Assembly (NCBI GenBank): GCA_003537645.1
Contig: DPRM01000135.1
Span: 34,153 to 98,152 of the forward strand
Source: Prolixibacteraceae bacterium
GTDB taxonomy: Bacteria; Bacteroidota; Bacteroidia; Bacteroidales; Prolixibacteraceae
Direction of reading: 5' to 3'
DNA: 64,000 bases
The notes under the pieces were generated by a model. That model was not told where the DNA came from and did no database searches. It worked only from the letters and a program-made list of their open reading frames with translations. The position numbers and the translations under genes are program-made. This document shows, one piece after another, positions 1 through 9,332 of this stretch. Position 1 is the stretch's first letter. Every line of letters begins with the position of its first letter.

Positions 1-747
1 ACATCTGACGTTTACAGTGTTGACCAGTTTGCTTCTTTGATACAGTTTGTTCCTGCCGGAACTACCGTTCAAAGTTTGCTTAGCAATGTTACCGCATCAG
101 CTGGTGCAACTCTTCAAATTTTTGACAAAGCTGGTTTGACCCGTTCTATGGGAAATATTTACAAAGACGATAAGCTAATTGTAACTTCTGCTGATGGTAC
201 TGTTACCAAAGCATACTATTTCTCAATGCTTAACTTCAATGTAAATACCTATCTTGCCTATGTAATCTCTGACGATTATGTGATTGACCAGGTTAATCTT
301 GTCGTTAAAGTTCCGGCAACTGGCATTTCAATCGCAGAATTCTTTGCTAAGCTTTACCCATCGTTTGGTGCAAAACTTACAATTATCGACAAAAATGGAG
401 CTCCAAGTACAATGGCAAACTTGGCTTCATACGACAAACTGTTGGTAACAGCTGCTGATAATTTAACTTCTGCCACATACAAAATTGAGTTTGCTACTGC
501 AGTTAGCCAAATTGAATCATCAATTAAGATGTATCCAAACCCAACTGCCGACAGAGTAATCATCAATGGTCTGGCAAAAGGCAACAGAGTACGCGTATTC
601 AACACTTCAGGTGTTACACTCCGCGACGTTGTTGTTGAGAACACAACTGAATACGTTTCATTGGCTGCTCAACCTGCAGGTATCTATGTATTCGTAATCT
701 CTAATGGTGAAAAACACATCAATATCCAAAAGATTGTAAAAAAATAA
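1..747 (+). CDS. C-terminal part of a secreted repeat protein with T9SS sorting domain (5' end outside window)
   Basis: The reading frame is already open at base 1, so this is the 3' part of a longer gene; the first possible in-window start (TTG at 37) is not believable. Two copies of a module of about 80 residues are visible. Each has a hydrophobic start, a 'GATLQIFDKAG' or 'GAKLTIIDKNGA' strand and a 'DKLIVTSADG' or 'DKLLVTAADN' strand, ending near codons 80 and 165. The last 75 residues form a type A T9SS sorting domain: 'MYPNPTADRVII', then 'VRVFNTSGV', 'PAGIYVFVI' and a lysine-rich end. The product is therefore expected to be exported across the outer membrane and attached to the surface or released. 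The catalytic or binding part lies outside the window, so the function is unknown. It sits before a cell-wall glycoside hydrolase cluster and is followed by a strong terminator. Confidence 0.85.
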   Translation, partial: TSDVYSVDQFASLIQFVPAGTTVQSLLSNVTASAGATLQIFDKAGLTRSMGNIYKDDKLIVTSADGTVTKAYYFSMLNFNVNTYLAYVISDDYVIDQVNLVVKVPATGISIAEFFAKLYPSFGAKLTIIDKNGAPSTMANLASYDKLLVTAADNLTSATYKIEFATAVSQIESSIKMYPNPTADRVIINGLAKGNRVRVFNTSGVTLRDVVVENTTEYVSLAAQPAGIYVFVISNGEKHINIQKIVKK

Positions 748-769
748 CCAACTAAAACAATGAATGGAA

Positions 770-798
770 AGGGCCTCTTTATGAGGCCCTTTTTTTTT
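770..798 (+). terminator. Rho-independent terminator
   Basis: The stem gggcctc (771-777) pairs with gaggccc (783-789) around a five-base loop and is followed at once by a run of nine T. It lies 23 bases after the stop of the T9SS protein and separates that gene from the hydrolase cluster. Confidence 0.9.
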
Positions 799-909
799 GA
801 AATCTTTTGAAACATGGTTGAATTCTTTCATTATTGACAGAAACTTTACATTCATTTCCTTGTCTCGAATCAGGATTAATGGTTTTACAGCTTAATTTTG
901 AATAAAAAA

Positions 910-2901
910 ATGCATACCAAACTGAACCTCCAACTATTAATTGCTTTCCTATTCCTTATTCCGGAATTTACAACTGCCCAGCTAAGCCCGAAAGAAGCCA
1001 TCAGTAAAATGAAACATGGGATAAACCTGGGAAACACTCTTGAACCTCCTTTTGAAGGAGAATGGGGCAATCCTCCCACCCAGGAATACATGTTTGATAT
1101 GTATAAAAATGAAGGATTTAATTTCGTCCGCATTCCGGTTCGATGGGACAAACACATGTCAACCGCCAGCCCATTTAAAATTGACCAGATCTGGCTAAAC
1201 CGGGTCGAACAAATTATAGACTGGGGTCTGGCCCGTGATCTGTTCATTGTTGTAAACTCGCACCACGATGGATGGATCAAGGAAAATTATGCCAATCCGG
1301 TCAATCAGGCAAGGTTCGACAGTTTGTGGAGCCAGGTGGCTACCCGTTTTAAAAACAAGTCGGAGAAATTAATTTTCGAAATTGCCAATGAGCCGGTTTC
1401 GCCCATGACAAAAGCCCAAAACGACGAAATGCATCAAAAAGCAATCAAGGTAATCCGAAAGACCAACCCTACCCGACTGATCATTTTTCAGGGCATTGAC
1501 TGGGGTGGTTCCGATGGTCTTATTAATGCAGCAATTCCAAATGATCCGAATATAATTGGTTCGTTCCACTCCTACGATCCTTATTTGTTTGGGCTTGAAG
1601 GTAAAGGAACCTGGGGTACCGCCGCCGATATAACTGCATTGAGAAACAAATTTCAGAAAGTAAAAGACTGGTCGGATAAAAACAATATCCCGGTTTTTCT
1701 GGGAGAATTTGGCTCATTAAAATCCTGCGATTACAACTCGCGGATGAAGCACTACAAAACGTATATGGAATTGTCGGAAACATTCGGCTTTGCCCCGGCT
1801 GCCTGGGACGATGGAGGTAACTTCCGGATTATGGAGCGTCAGGCTAAAAGCTGGGATATGGATATTAAGGATATTCTTACCCACTCCTCATTGCTTTCAC
1901 CGCGAATGCCGAAACTATCACTCTTTCAGGATACCATCGTAAAACTCGACTGGACTAATCCGGCATCAGATTATGACAGTATTTACATTGAACGGAAGGC
2001 CCCAGGCTCGATTTATAAACGAATTGCAGCATTAAAAGGTGATGTTATTACATACAGCGACAACAAACTAACTCAAAACAAAGATTATATTTTCAGGGTT
2101 ATAGCCCACTATAATAATGGGACCAATCTCTATTCCTATCCGCAAAAAATTTTCCTCCCGACTTATGTTCCGGTATTAAGACAATTATATACCGAAAAGC
2201 CAATTGAAATACCAGGACGTGTTGAAGCCGAAAATTTCGATATCGGCGAAGACGGCTTTACTTACCACGACTCTGATTCAAAGAATGTTACAGGCGATCT
2301 CCGACCAAATGAACCAATCGACATTTATAATTTGGGAAACAACAAATACTACGTAATAGACAATTACCCCGGCGAATGGCTTGAATACTCTGTAAACATT
2401 GAAAAAAAGGGCACATACGACATTGAAGCAAGCATCGCAGCCTTTACAGGGGGCGGAACTTTCAAGGTTAAAATAGGGACTGTCGAGTCTGACATTATTA
2501 AAGCACCCACAACCGTAAGTTGGATAAATGCAAAAACGGTAAGTTTTCAAATGAATCTCGAAGCTGGATTACAGATTATGCGACTGACTTTTATCGAGAA
2601 ACCATTGTTTTATATCGACTTTCTCGACTTTAAAAGAGTTATTCCTGTCGGGAATCAGTCACTTTTTTCAGAAAACGGCATCTCCATCAGGCAGAATAAT
2701 AATGAACTGATCATACATTCAACCACAGAAAAGCCGGTTGAAACCTGCATTATTTATGATATACTGGGAAATCAGATTAAAACTTTCAAAAATCCAGCTG
2801 CTTTCTTCACTATCTCAAAGCATAATATCCGTGCCGGAATTTATATAATTCAGGTATCTTCCGGAAATCAGAAAATAAGTAAAAAACTAATCATCAACTA
2901 A
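910..2901 (+). CDS. Secreted GH5 endoglucanase with FN3, CBM6-like module and T9SS domain
   Basis: Start chosen at ATG 910; the frame also opens at TTG 898, four codons earlier, but a signal peptide follows the ATG directly (hydrophobic LNLQLLIAFLFLIP, cleavage likely after TTA-Q). The catalytic domain (about residues 27-330) has GH5 landmarks: 'GINLGNTLEPP', 'NFVRIPVRW', 'VVNSHHDGW', acid/base Glu161 in 'FEIANEP' and nucleophile Glu266 in 'FLGEFGS'. An FN3-like domain follows (about 335-420), then a CBM6/35-like beta-sandwich that begins 'RVEAENFD' and contains 'PGEWLEYSVNI'. The last 70 residues are a T9SS sorting domain. Predicted role: extracellular endo-hydrolysis of beta-1,4-glucan or a related glucan. 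The exact substrate cannot be fixed from sequence, because GH5 includes cellulases, xyloglucanases and mannanases. The next gene starts three bases after the stop, so the two are probably co-transcribed. Confidence 0.88.
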   Translation: MHTKLNLQLLIAFLFLIPEFTTAQLSPKEAISKMKHGINLGNTLEPPFEGEWGNPPTQEYMFDMYKNEGFNFVRIPVRWDKHMSTASPFKIDQIWLNRVEQIIDWGLARDLFIVVNSHHDGWIKENYANPVNQARFDSLWSQVATRFKNKSEKLIFEIANEPVSPMTKAQNDEMHQKAIKVIRKTNPTRLIIFQGIDWGGSDGLINAAIPNDPNIIGSFHSYDPYLFGLEGKGTWGTAADITALRNKFQKVKDWSDKNNIPVFLGEFGSLKSCDYNSRMKHYKTYMELSETFGFAPAAWDDGGNFRIMERQAKSWDMDIKDILTHSSLLSPRMPKLSLFQDTIVKLDWTNPASDYDSIYIERKAPGSIYKRIAALKGDVITYSDNKLTQNKDYIFRVIAHYNNGTNLYSYPQKIFLPTYVPVLRQLYTEKPIEIPGRVEAENFDIGEDGFTYHDSDSKNVTGDLRPNEPIDIYNLGNNKYYVIDNYPGEWLEYSVNIEKKGTYDIEASIAAFTGGGTFKVKIGTVESDIIKAPTTVSWINAKTVSFQMNLEAGLQIMRLTFIEKPLFYIDFLDFKRVIPVGNQSLFSENGISIRQNNNELIIHSTTEKPVETCIIYDILGNQIKTFKNPAAFFTISKHNIRAGIYIIQVSSGNQKISKKLIIN

Positions 2902-2904
2902 ACT

Positions 2905-3870
2905 ATGAACCTAAAATTCAAACTACTAGCCTTATTTCTTGGAATTCTTATTTCAATGAATCTTCAGGCACAACCGGTAAAAAAGCATGGCAGCCTTTCG
3001 GTAAAAGGAACCCAGCTAACCGATGAACATGGAAATGCGACAGTACTTAATGGTGTTAGCTATGGATGGCACAACTGGTGGCCACGTTTTTACAACAAAG
3101 AGTCGGTAAAATGGCTGGCAACCGATTGGAAATGCTCGGCTGTAAGGGCCGCGATGGGTGTCGAACCGAAAAAAGGATACATCGATCAACCCCAATGGTC
3201 GAAAGAAAAAGTGGAAGCCGTAATTCAGGGCGCCATCGAGAACGATATTTACGTATTGATTGACTGGCACAGCCATTCTATAAAACTTGACGAAGCCAAG
3301 GTTTTCTTTGCTGAAATGGCCCGCAAATATGGCAAGAATCCGCACGTTATATACGAACTGTACAATGAACCGGTAAAAGACTCGTGGGCACAGGTGAAAG
3401 AATATTCTATCGAGCTAATCAAAACCATTCGTGCCATCGATCCTGACAATATTATTTTAGTAGGAAATCCTCATTGGGATCAGGATATCCACCTGGTTGC
3501 CGACGATCCGATCGTAGGTTTCAGCAACATCATGTACACTGTTCATTTTTACGCCGGAACACATGGTAAATCATTGCGCGACCGCAGCGATTACGCGTTG
3601 AAAAAAGGAATTCCAATATTTATTTCCGAATCTGCCGGCATGGAAGCTTCAGGAAACGGACCCATTAATTACACCGAGTGGCAAAACTGGATCGACTGGT
3701 GCGAAACCAATAAAATTAGTTTAATTAGCTGGTCGGTTGCCGATAAAAACGAAACCTGCTCGATGATGAAAACCAGCGCTTCTTCCGAAGGAAACTGGAA
3801 AGAGGAAGACTTGAAGGAATCGGGTATCAAAACCCGCGAATTGTTGCGCAAACAGGCGGAAAAAAAATAA
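2905..3870 (+). CDS. GH5 (subfamily 2-like) endo-1,4-beta-glucanase
   Basis: This is a compact 321-residue cellulase with a Sec signal peptide (residues 1-22, ending LQAQ) and no C-terminal sorting domain, so it should be periplasmic or Sec-released, unlike the GH5 just upstream. Landmarks are 'LNGVSYGWHNWWPRFYN', 'VRAAMG', 'VLIDWHSHS', acid/base Glu155 in 'YELYNEP', 'VHFYAGTHG' and nucleophile Glu242 in 'FISESAG'. This is the typical GH5_2 pattern (Bacillus-type CelA/EglS). It covers the whole domain with nothing extra. It starts three bases after the preceding stop, which suggests one operon. A secreted and a cell-associated glucanase side by side suggest stepwise breakdown: surface cleavage, then trimming of shorter glucans. 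Confidence 0.9.
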   Translation: MNLKFKLLALFLGILISMNLQAQPVKKHGSLSVKGTQLTDEHGNATVLNGVSYGWHNWWPRFYNKESVKWLATDWKCSAVRAAMGVEPKKGYIDQPQWSKEKVEAVIQGAIENDIYVLIDWHSHSIKLDEAKVFFAEMARKYGKNPHVIYELYNEPVKDSWAQVKEYSIELIKTIRAIDPDNIILVGNPHWDQDIHLVADDPIVGFSNIMYTVHFYAGTHGKSLRDRSDYALKKGIPIFISESAGMEASGNGPINYTEWQNWIDWCETNKISLISWSVADKNETCSMMKTSASSEGNWKEEDLKESGIKTRELLRKQAEKK

Positions 3871-3968
3871 GCATATAAAGTAGTTATTAAACAGGCATTG
3901 TTCGTTTTTTCAGCTATAAAAATCAAATAAGTATCCGATCCATGTCTGGGTAATAATGAGTCATAAAT

Positions 3969-4016
3969 TTGTCATTGGTAGTCATTATTTGTAACTCAAA
4001 TGATTACTAATGACAA
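3969..4016. promoter_or_regulatory. 18-bp inverted repeat upstream of the GH10 gene
   Basis: The left arm (3969-3986, ttgtcattggtagtcatt) and right arm (3999-4016, aatgattactaatgacaa) pair over 18 positions around a 12-base loop. The two non-Watson-Crick positions are both G-T, so an RNA copy would form an 18-pair stem. There is no T-run after it. It ends 55 bases before the GH10 start. It may be an operator, or a leader hairpin of the xylanase transcript. Confidence 0.5.
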
Positions 4017-4071
4017 GATTCTAAAATATAAACTCTTATTTGGGAAAGGATAGTCACAAAAAAATTTAAAC

Positions 4072-6600
4072 ATGCAACAATTGAAACCCATCGTTTTATT
4101 GGCGATTATTTTAAATTTCGTTTGTCATAAGGCACTTGCCCAAATTCCTGCAGGAGGTATTTCGCTGATCAGTGAAACTGCAAACAATTACCAGAAAATT
4201 GGGAAAGGCACGCTTACTGCAATTACAATCAGCGACCAACCATTCACCAAAGGTCTCCGGCAAACAACAGGATCCGACATTTCCAATACCTGGGATGCGC
4301 AGATTAAATTCACATCGTCAACAGGAATTGCAATCAACGATGTGGTTCTGGTATCTTTTTGGGCGCGAACCACGGCTTCAATTCAGGAATCGGGCGATGG
4401 TGCACTAACCGTTTGTATCGAAAACAATACCTCATATGCAAAGGAAATCTATTACAAAATCGCTATAGGCCGCGAATGGAAACAATACTTCGCCTCGGTC
4501 AAATGTGCTTCAACACTAGCTGCATCGGCAGTTAGCTATTCCTTTCATACCGGCTATATTTCGCAAACCATCGAAATTGCCGATGTAAAATTCCTGAATT
4601 ATAAAAACACGTTCACGCTGAATGAGCTTCCGGTTACTGAAGTTACTTACTACGGAAGAGAGGCCGACGCTGCCTGGCGTGCTCCTGCTGACGAACGTAT
4701 CAATCAAATCCGCAAGGGAATTGTGGATATGGTAGCGTATGACGAACAAGGTCAGATTTTGAAAGATGCAGTCGTTTCAATCGAAATGGTAAAACATCAG
4801 TTTGGATTTGGTTCGGCAGTAGCTGCAAGTAAATTCATGAGCGATGCTGTTTACAGAAAGAAGGTTTATGAACTTTTCAATGAAGTGGTTCTTGAAAATG
4901 ACCTTAAATGGCCTGCTTTTAATCCAAATCCATCCATAAATACCACTAAAACACTCGACTCGCTCCTCCGCCGAAAGATACTTGTACGTGGCCACAATGT
5001 AGTTTGGCCATCCTTTAAATACAATCTGGCTTCGCTAAAAACACTGAGCGCTAACCCGATAGCGTTCAGGAACGAAATTGACCGTCACATCGATCAGGTT
5101 ACCCAATATACAAAAGGTAAACTGAACGATTGGGATGTACTGAACGAACCATATTCGGAAAAAGAGTTTCAGGCAATCCTGGGTGATGAAGCAATGGCTG
5201 ACTGGTTTAAACGCGTGCGACAAAACGACCGTGATGTGAAGTTGTACATCAACGATTATTCTATTTTAAGTGCCGGAGGAATGGATATAAAACATCAGGA
5301 CGGTTATTTCAACATTATTAAATACATCGACGAAAAAGGCGGAAAAATTGAAGGGATTGGAATGCAGGGTCATTTTGGAACCGATCTGACTCCCATCACA
5401 AAAGTGTATTCAATACTCGAACGATTTGCTGCTCTGGGCAAGGATATTAAGATTACTGAACACGATATCAATCTTACACAGCGCACTGTTCAGGCCGACT
5501 ACACCCGCGATTTTTTAACGATTTGTTTCAGTCATCCTTCGGTTAAATCATTTTTGACATGGGGATTCTGGGCCGGACAGCACTGGCTTCCTGACGGCGC
5601 TTTTTATGCACAGGATTGGAGCATCCGACCTCATGGTGAAGCCTGGAAGGACATGGTTTTTAATCAGTGGTGGACAAAAAAGACTGACAAAACCACCGAT
5701 TCTGAAGGCAAAGTTTCGTTCGAAGGGTTCCTTGGAACTTACAAATACACGATCAAAGCCGGAGGAAAAGAGCGAACAGGTACTTTTATCCTTGGCAATT
5801 CAAAACAAAGCGCTTTGCCCAATAATGTCATCCTTTCACTCGACAATTCAATTCCTGATAACATCAGCATTACCACTACCAAATCTGCCTGCCTCTGCGA
5901 AGGCGAGAATATTACTTTAAATGCTACTGCCGGTTCTGGACTGACCTACAAATGGTTCCGCGGAACCGTTCTTTTACCAGAAACAACAGCAAGTATCGTT
6001 GTCAGTCAGTCTGGCTTATATTCTGTAAAAGTTGCCAAAGGTTCAGTTGAAACAACTTCAGCACCCGTCAAAGTAACTGTAAATACTATTCCTGAAGCCA
6101 TTATCACTACAAAAGGTGATCTATCCTTTTGTCCCGGAGGAAAAGTCAGCTTCACTGCCAATACATCGAATGATCTGACATACAATTGGTACAAAGGCAC
6201 CACAAAAATTCAGGGTTCGGTCGCTTCTATTGATGCCACTGAAACTGGTAATTACAATTTGGTGACCAATGCCTATGGATGTTCTGCTAAATCGGAGACT
6301 GTTGCTGTTCAGGTTTTTTCTGCCACAAGTTCTGAATGCACCACAGGAATCAATCAATTTGACAACTCAATAATGGCTTATCCCAATCCGTTTAGAGGAA
6401 CATTTATTCTGGAAACCAATTTGTTGGGCAGTGATCAGGGAAAAGCAGAACTTTTTAATTCGGCAGGTGTAAAAATTTATTCACAGAAACTCACTGCAAC
6501 TTCAGGAAAAACAACCATAGTAGCACCCGAAAAAGGATTTTACACTTTGCGGGTAAGTAACAAAAAAGAAGTGAAAATCTTTAAAATGACGAATAACTAA
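4072..6600 (+). CDS. Secreted multidomain GH10 endo-beta-1,4-xylanase with T9SS domain
   Basis: A signal peptide (residues 1-24, ending ALAQ) is followed by a CBM4/9-like beta-sandwich (about 25-185). The GH10 barrel (about 230-540) has 'VLENDLKWPAF', 'LVRGHNVVWP', acid/base Glu359 in 'WDVLNEP', 'YINDYSI', 'GIGMQGHF' and nucleophile Glu463 in 'ITEHDIN'. The His after 'ITE' is common in CBM-bearing GH10 enzymes of Bacteroidota. After the barrel come a short beta domain, two Ig-like repeats (about 600-670 and 675-750, each with a 'LTYKWFRG' or 'LTYNWYKG' strand) and a T9SS sorting domain from about residue 763 ('AYPNPFRGTF'). Role: extracellular cleavage of xylan. The gene begins a new unit after a 200-base gap holding an inverted repeat, and is followed after 11 bases by the DUF1349 gene. 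Confidence 0.9.
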   Translation: MQQLKPIVLLAIILNFVCHKALAQIPAGGISLISETANNYQKIGKGTLTAITISDQPFTKGLRQTTGSDISNTWDAQIKFTSSTGIAINDVVLVSFWARTTASIQESGDGALTVCIENNTSYAKEIYYKIAIGREWKQYFASVKCASTLAASAVSYSFHTGYISQTIEIADVKFLNYKNTFTLNELPVTEVTYYGREADAAWRAPADERINQIRKGIVDMVAYDEQGQILKDAVVSIEMVKHQFGFGSAVAASKFMSDAVYRKKVYELFNEVVLENDLKWPAFNPNPSINTTKTLDSLLRRKILVRGHNVVWPSFKYNLASLKTLSANPIAFRNEIDRHIDQVTQYTKGKLNDWDVLNEPYSEKEFQAILGDEAMADWFKRVRQNDRDVKLYINDYSILSAGGMDIKHQDGYFNIIKYIDEKGGKIEGIGMQGHFGTDLTPITKVYSILERFAALGKDIKITEHDINLTQRTVQADYTRDFLTICFSHPSVKSFLTWGFWAGQHWLPDGAFYAQDWSIRPHGEAWKDMVFNQWWTKKTDKTTDSEGKVSFEGFLGTYKYTIKAGGKERTGTFILGNSKQSALPNNVILSLDNSIPDNISITTTKSACLCEGENITLNATAGSGLTYKWFRGTVLLPETTASIVVSQSGLYSVKVAKGSVETTSAPVKVTVNTIPEAIITTKGDLSFCPGGKVSFTANTSNDLTYNWYKGTTKIQGSVASIDATETGNYNLVTNAYGCSAKSETVAVQVFSATSSECTTGINQFDNSIMAYPNPFRGTFILETNLLGSDQGKAELFNSAGVKIYSQKLTATSGKTTIVAPEKGFYTLRVSNKKEVKIFKMTNN

Positions 6601-6611
6601 ACCAAATACCA

Positions 6612-7289
6612 ATGTTTAAAAAATTCATCACGCTATTTTTCATTCTGCTGCTTTCTGCCGGAATGCTTTCAGCCAAAGGAAAAACAGTTCAGCTTAAAAA
6701 GTTTAAGAGTATTGATATTGGGAAACCGGCACTTGCCGGAACAACCGTAATGACCAATGATGGCATTAGTATGACCGCCGGAGGTGCTGACATTTGGGGA
6801 GTAAAAGACGAATTCAGGTTTTCGTATCTTGAACAATCAGGTGATTTCGATCTGGTTGCCCGTATTGAAAGCCTCACTGCTCCTCACCTTTACACAAAGG
6901 CAGGATTAATGGCACGCGAACAGCTTTCGGACAACAGCCGTCACATCTATTTCCAGGTATTTCCGAACAACAACGCACGCAATAAAAACAACGGAGGATA
7001 CGAATTTCAGTACCGTGCCGAACAGGCTGGCGAAATGAAAGCCATCTACCCTGCCCGATTCGATGGCACTCCCGAGTTTCCGGTGAATTATCCGAATACA
7101 TGGATAAGGCTGAAACGCGAAGGCAACGAATTTACCGGATTCTACAGCGCCGATGGAAAAAGCTGGAAAACATTTGCTGCTTACAAGATGGAACTTTCAA
7201 AGAAATTGTATCTGGGAATTGCCGTCACATCGCACAATACAGCCGAAACTGCAACAGCCGTTTTCCGCGACATTTCAAGCTTTAAATAA
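6612..7289 (+). CDS. Secreted DUF1349 (concanavalin A-like) protein
   Basis: The protein has 225 residues with a signal peptide (1-21, ending LSAKG). The rest is one beta-jellyroll of the DUF1349 type: 'DIWGVKDEFRFSY', 'GDFDLVARIESL', 'YTKAGLMARE', 'YPNTWIRLKREGNEFTGFY' and 'SADGKSWKTF'. This fold is that of the concanavalin A-like lectins/glucanases and often accompanies glycoside hydrolases. I see no catalytic residues that would fix an activity, so it could be a binding protein or a domain acting with the GH10 enzyme just upstream (11-base gap, same operon). It has no T9SS domain, so it is probably periplasmic or Sec-released. Confidence 0.8.
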   Translation: MFKKFITLFFILLLSAGMLSAKGKTVQLKKFKSIDIGKPALAGTTVMTNDGISMTAGGADIWGVKDEFRFSYLEQSGDFDLVARIESLTAPHLYTKAGLMAREQLSDNSRHIYFQVFPNNNARNKNNGGYEFQYRAEQAGEMKAIYPARFDGTPEFPVNYPNTWIRLKREGNEFTGFYSADGKSWKTFAAYKMELSKKLYLGIAVTSHNTAETATAVFRDISSFK

Positions 7290-7375
7290 AAGTTTTTGGT
7301 GGTCAGTAGCAGTTCGAACAAAAGCGGCAGAGCCGCAAAATATTTATAGTAAAAAAGTCGATAAAAGCAGGTAAA

Positions 7376-7429
7376 GTGCGTCGCACCGGAATATTAAAAT
7401 TAATGAATGCCTATTCCGGTGCGACGCAC
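7376..7429. repeat. Perfect 18-bp inverted repeat in intergenic DNA
   Basis: Arms 7376-7393 (gtgcgtcgcaccggaata) and 7412-7429 are perfect reverse complements around an 18-base AT-rich loop. The arms are GC-rich compared with the flanks, and the left arm contains a smaller palindrome (ggtgcgtcgcacc-like core). There is no T-run. It looks like a REP-type dispersed intergenic repeat rather than a terminator. A shorter palindrome, gcggcagagccgc, lies just upstream at about 7324-7336. Confidence 0.7.
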
Positions 7430-7533
7430 CACATACGAGAATTGTAACACATAACCTACAAATATCAACGGTGCTCTGCACCTAAAAAAGACCTGCTTTG
7501 TTTTACCCATACAAAACATGATAGAACCATTTT

Positions 7534-9135
7534 ATGAAAAAAGCAAAATCAATATTAATCGTCCTATTAATTTCAGCAAACTTTGCCTTTGGCCAGAAGT
7601 TTGAGGCCGAAACAGCCACCCTTGCGGGAGGTGCTGCAAAGCAAGCCAACAGCTCGGCTTCGGGCGGTTATTACGTGGCACAGGGAGAAGGAAACCTTAC
7701 TTTTAATTTAAATTTTGCCGAAGCAGCCACATACAACATCTACATTCAGGTGGCATCACCCAACGGCTACAAAGCCAATAACCTGATAGTTGACGGCACA
7801 TCCATCACCTTTGCCACCAACCAGAACTCAACCTACATCAAACTTAAAGTGGTTAGTTTCCTGAAACTGGCAGCGGGAGCGCACAAAGTCGAAATCACCA
7901 AATCGTGGGGATGGATTAACATTGATTACATTGAATTTGAGAAGGTTGATCCCGCAACTAAATTTGACATAAATAAGAAACTTGTCACTCCAAATCCATC
8001 CAGTGAAGCAGCCAGCCTGTACCAATTCCTTTACGACAATTACGGAAAAAAAATCATTTCGGGTGTAATGGACATGAAAGAGTCGAACTGGTTAAAAACC
8101 AATACCGGGAAAAGTCCTGCGCTGGTTGGGTTCGACTTTTTGTTTTGCGGACGGAATTACTCGTGGTACAACGAAAACACCCCCTACAACGAAACAAAAG
8201 CGCTGTACGACAAAAACGGGATTCCGGCCTTTTGCTGGCATTGGCGCGACCCATCGCGTAAAACCGAAGAATTTTACACCGAAAAAACCACTTTCGACAT
8301 TTCTAAAATATCAGATGAAACATCCGACGAGTACAAAGCCATGATCAGTGACATCGACTATATTTCAGGAATGCTGAAAAAATTTCAGGACAACAAAATA
8401 CCCATCCTTTGGCGGCCATTGCACGAAGCGGCCGGGGGCTGGTTCTGGTGGGGCGCCAAAGGTGCAGCGCCTTGCAAAAAACTGTGGCAGGTAATGTTCG
8501 ACCGAATGGTGAATTTTCATGGTTTGCACAACCTTATTTGGGTATGGACGCGAGAACCCAACGACGATGCCTGGTATCCGGGCGACGAATATGTTGACAT
8601 TGTTGGGCGCGACATTTATAAAGAAGGGGATCACAGCTCACAAATACTCGAATTTAATGATATGACCAGCCGATATGGCGGAAAAAAAATGGTCACAATC
8701 AGCGAGAGTGGTTCTTTTCCTGATGTGGATAATTTGATCGCCGATGGAGCCGGCTGGTCGTGGTTTATGCCTTGGACAGGAGATTTTACACGTTTGGCAA
8801 AATACAATTCGCTCGACCTGTGGAAGAAAATGTTTGCAAGCGATTATGTGCTTACGCTCGACGAAATGCCGAATTTAAAAACCTACACTTCAACAAGTAT
8901 GATCGGCGAGAAATCCAATGATTTTAAGATTTTCCCCACCTATTTTGATGAGACAATCAATATTCATTCAGCTAAGAAAATACAGGAAGTTACTGTTTTC
9001 AATCAACTGGGAATCTCGGTAAAAGCAATTAAGCCGAAAGCAGACAACTTTGTTGTTTCTTTGGCGGCGTTTCCTTCAGGATTGTACCTCGTAAAAATTG
9101 ATGAGAATGAAGCCGTGAAAGTTTTTAAAAGATAA
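7534..9135 (+). CDS. Secreted GH26 endo-beta-1,4-mannanase with CBM35-like module and T9SS domain
   Basis: A signal peptide (1-20, ending AFGQ) is followed by a CBM35/CBM6-like module (about 21-135; 'FEAETATLAGGA', 'GGYYVAQGEG', 'WINIDYIEFEK'). The GH26 domain (about 155-450) has acid/base Glu298 in 'WRPLHEAAGGWFWWG', 'NLIWVWTREPND' and nucleophile Glu391 in 'TISESGSF'. The last 70 residues are a degenerate T9SS sorting domain ('FKIFPTYFDETINI', 'FPSGLYLVKI'). Role: extracellular cleavage of mannan, glucomannan or galactomannan. A second, shorter GH26 lies downstream at 12.2 kb, giving the same secreted plus cell-associated pairing as the GH5 genes. Confidence 0.9.
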   Translation: MKKAKSILIVLLISANFAFGQKFEAETATLAGGAAKQANSSASGGYYVAQGEGNLTFNLNFAEAATYNIYIQVASPNGYKANNLIVDGTSITFATNQNSTYIKLKVVSFLKLAAGAHKVEITKSWGWINIDYIEFEKVDPATKFDINKKLVTPNPSSEAASLYQFLYDNYGKKIISGVMDMKESNWLKTNTGKSPALVGFDFLFCGRNYSWYNENTPYNETKALYDKNGIPAFCWHWRDPSRKTEEFYTEKTTFDISKISDETSDEYKAMISDIDYISGMLKKFQDNKIPILWRPLHEAAGGWFWWGAKGAAPCKKLWQVMFDRMVNFHGLHNLIWVWTREPNDDAWYPGDEYVDIVGRDIYKEGDHSSQILEFNDMTSRYGGKKMVTISESGSFPDVDNLIADGAGWSWFMPWTGDFTRLAKYNSLDLWKKMFASDYVLTLDEMPNLKTYTSTSMIGEKSNDFKIFPTYFDETINIHSAKKIQEVTVFNQLGISVKAIKPKADNFVVSLAAFPSGLYLVKIDENEAVKVFKR

Positions 9136-9138
9136 AAA

Positions 9139-9250
9139 CAGTGGTCAGTATCAGTGGTCAGACGCCGGAATAGCTCCGTAGGAGCGACATATTTGTAGCC
9201 CGGGGTGTAACGAGGAACGAGTGACAAATCGTCCGCGGAAAAACGGAGAT
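9139..9250. repeat. Probable dispersed repeat remnant between the GH26 and GH30 genes
   Basis: The segment holds a direct repeat (cagtggtcag at 9139-9148 and again at 9152-9161) and a small palindrome gctcc-gta-ggagc (9173-9185). Its sequence character (gtaggagcgacatatttgtagcc, then a GC-rich tract) differs from the AT-rich genes around it. The word gtggtcagta also occurs at 7299-7308 in the neighbouring intergenic region. No ORF or promoter could be recognised. Confidence 0.4.
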
Positions 9251-9332
9251 AGAGGAGATAATTATCCTTCGGACGAAATAGTCATAATTTTATTATGATG
9301 GCACGAAAAAAATTGAAATTTAAATAAACCGA

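Noticed and set aside
354..644. 96-codon ORF on the - strand inside the first gene
   Set aside because: It is a shadow of the T9SS protein reading frame and has no recognisable domain.
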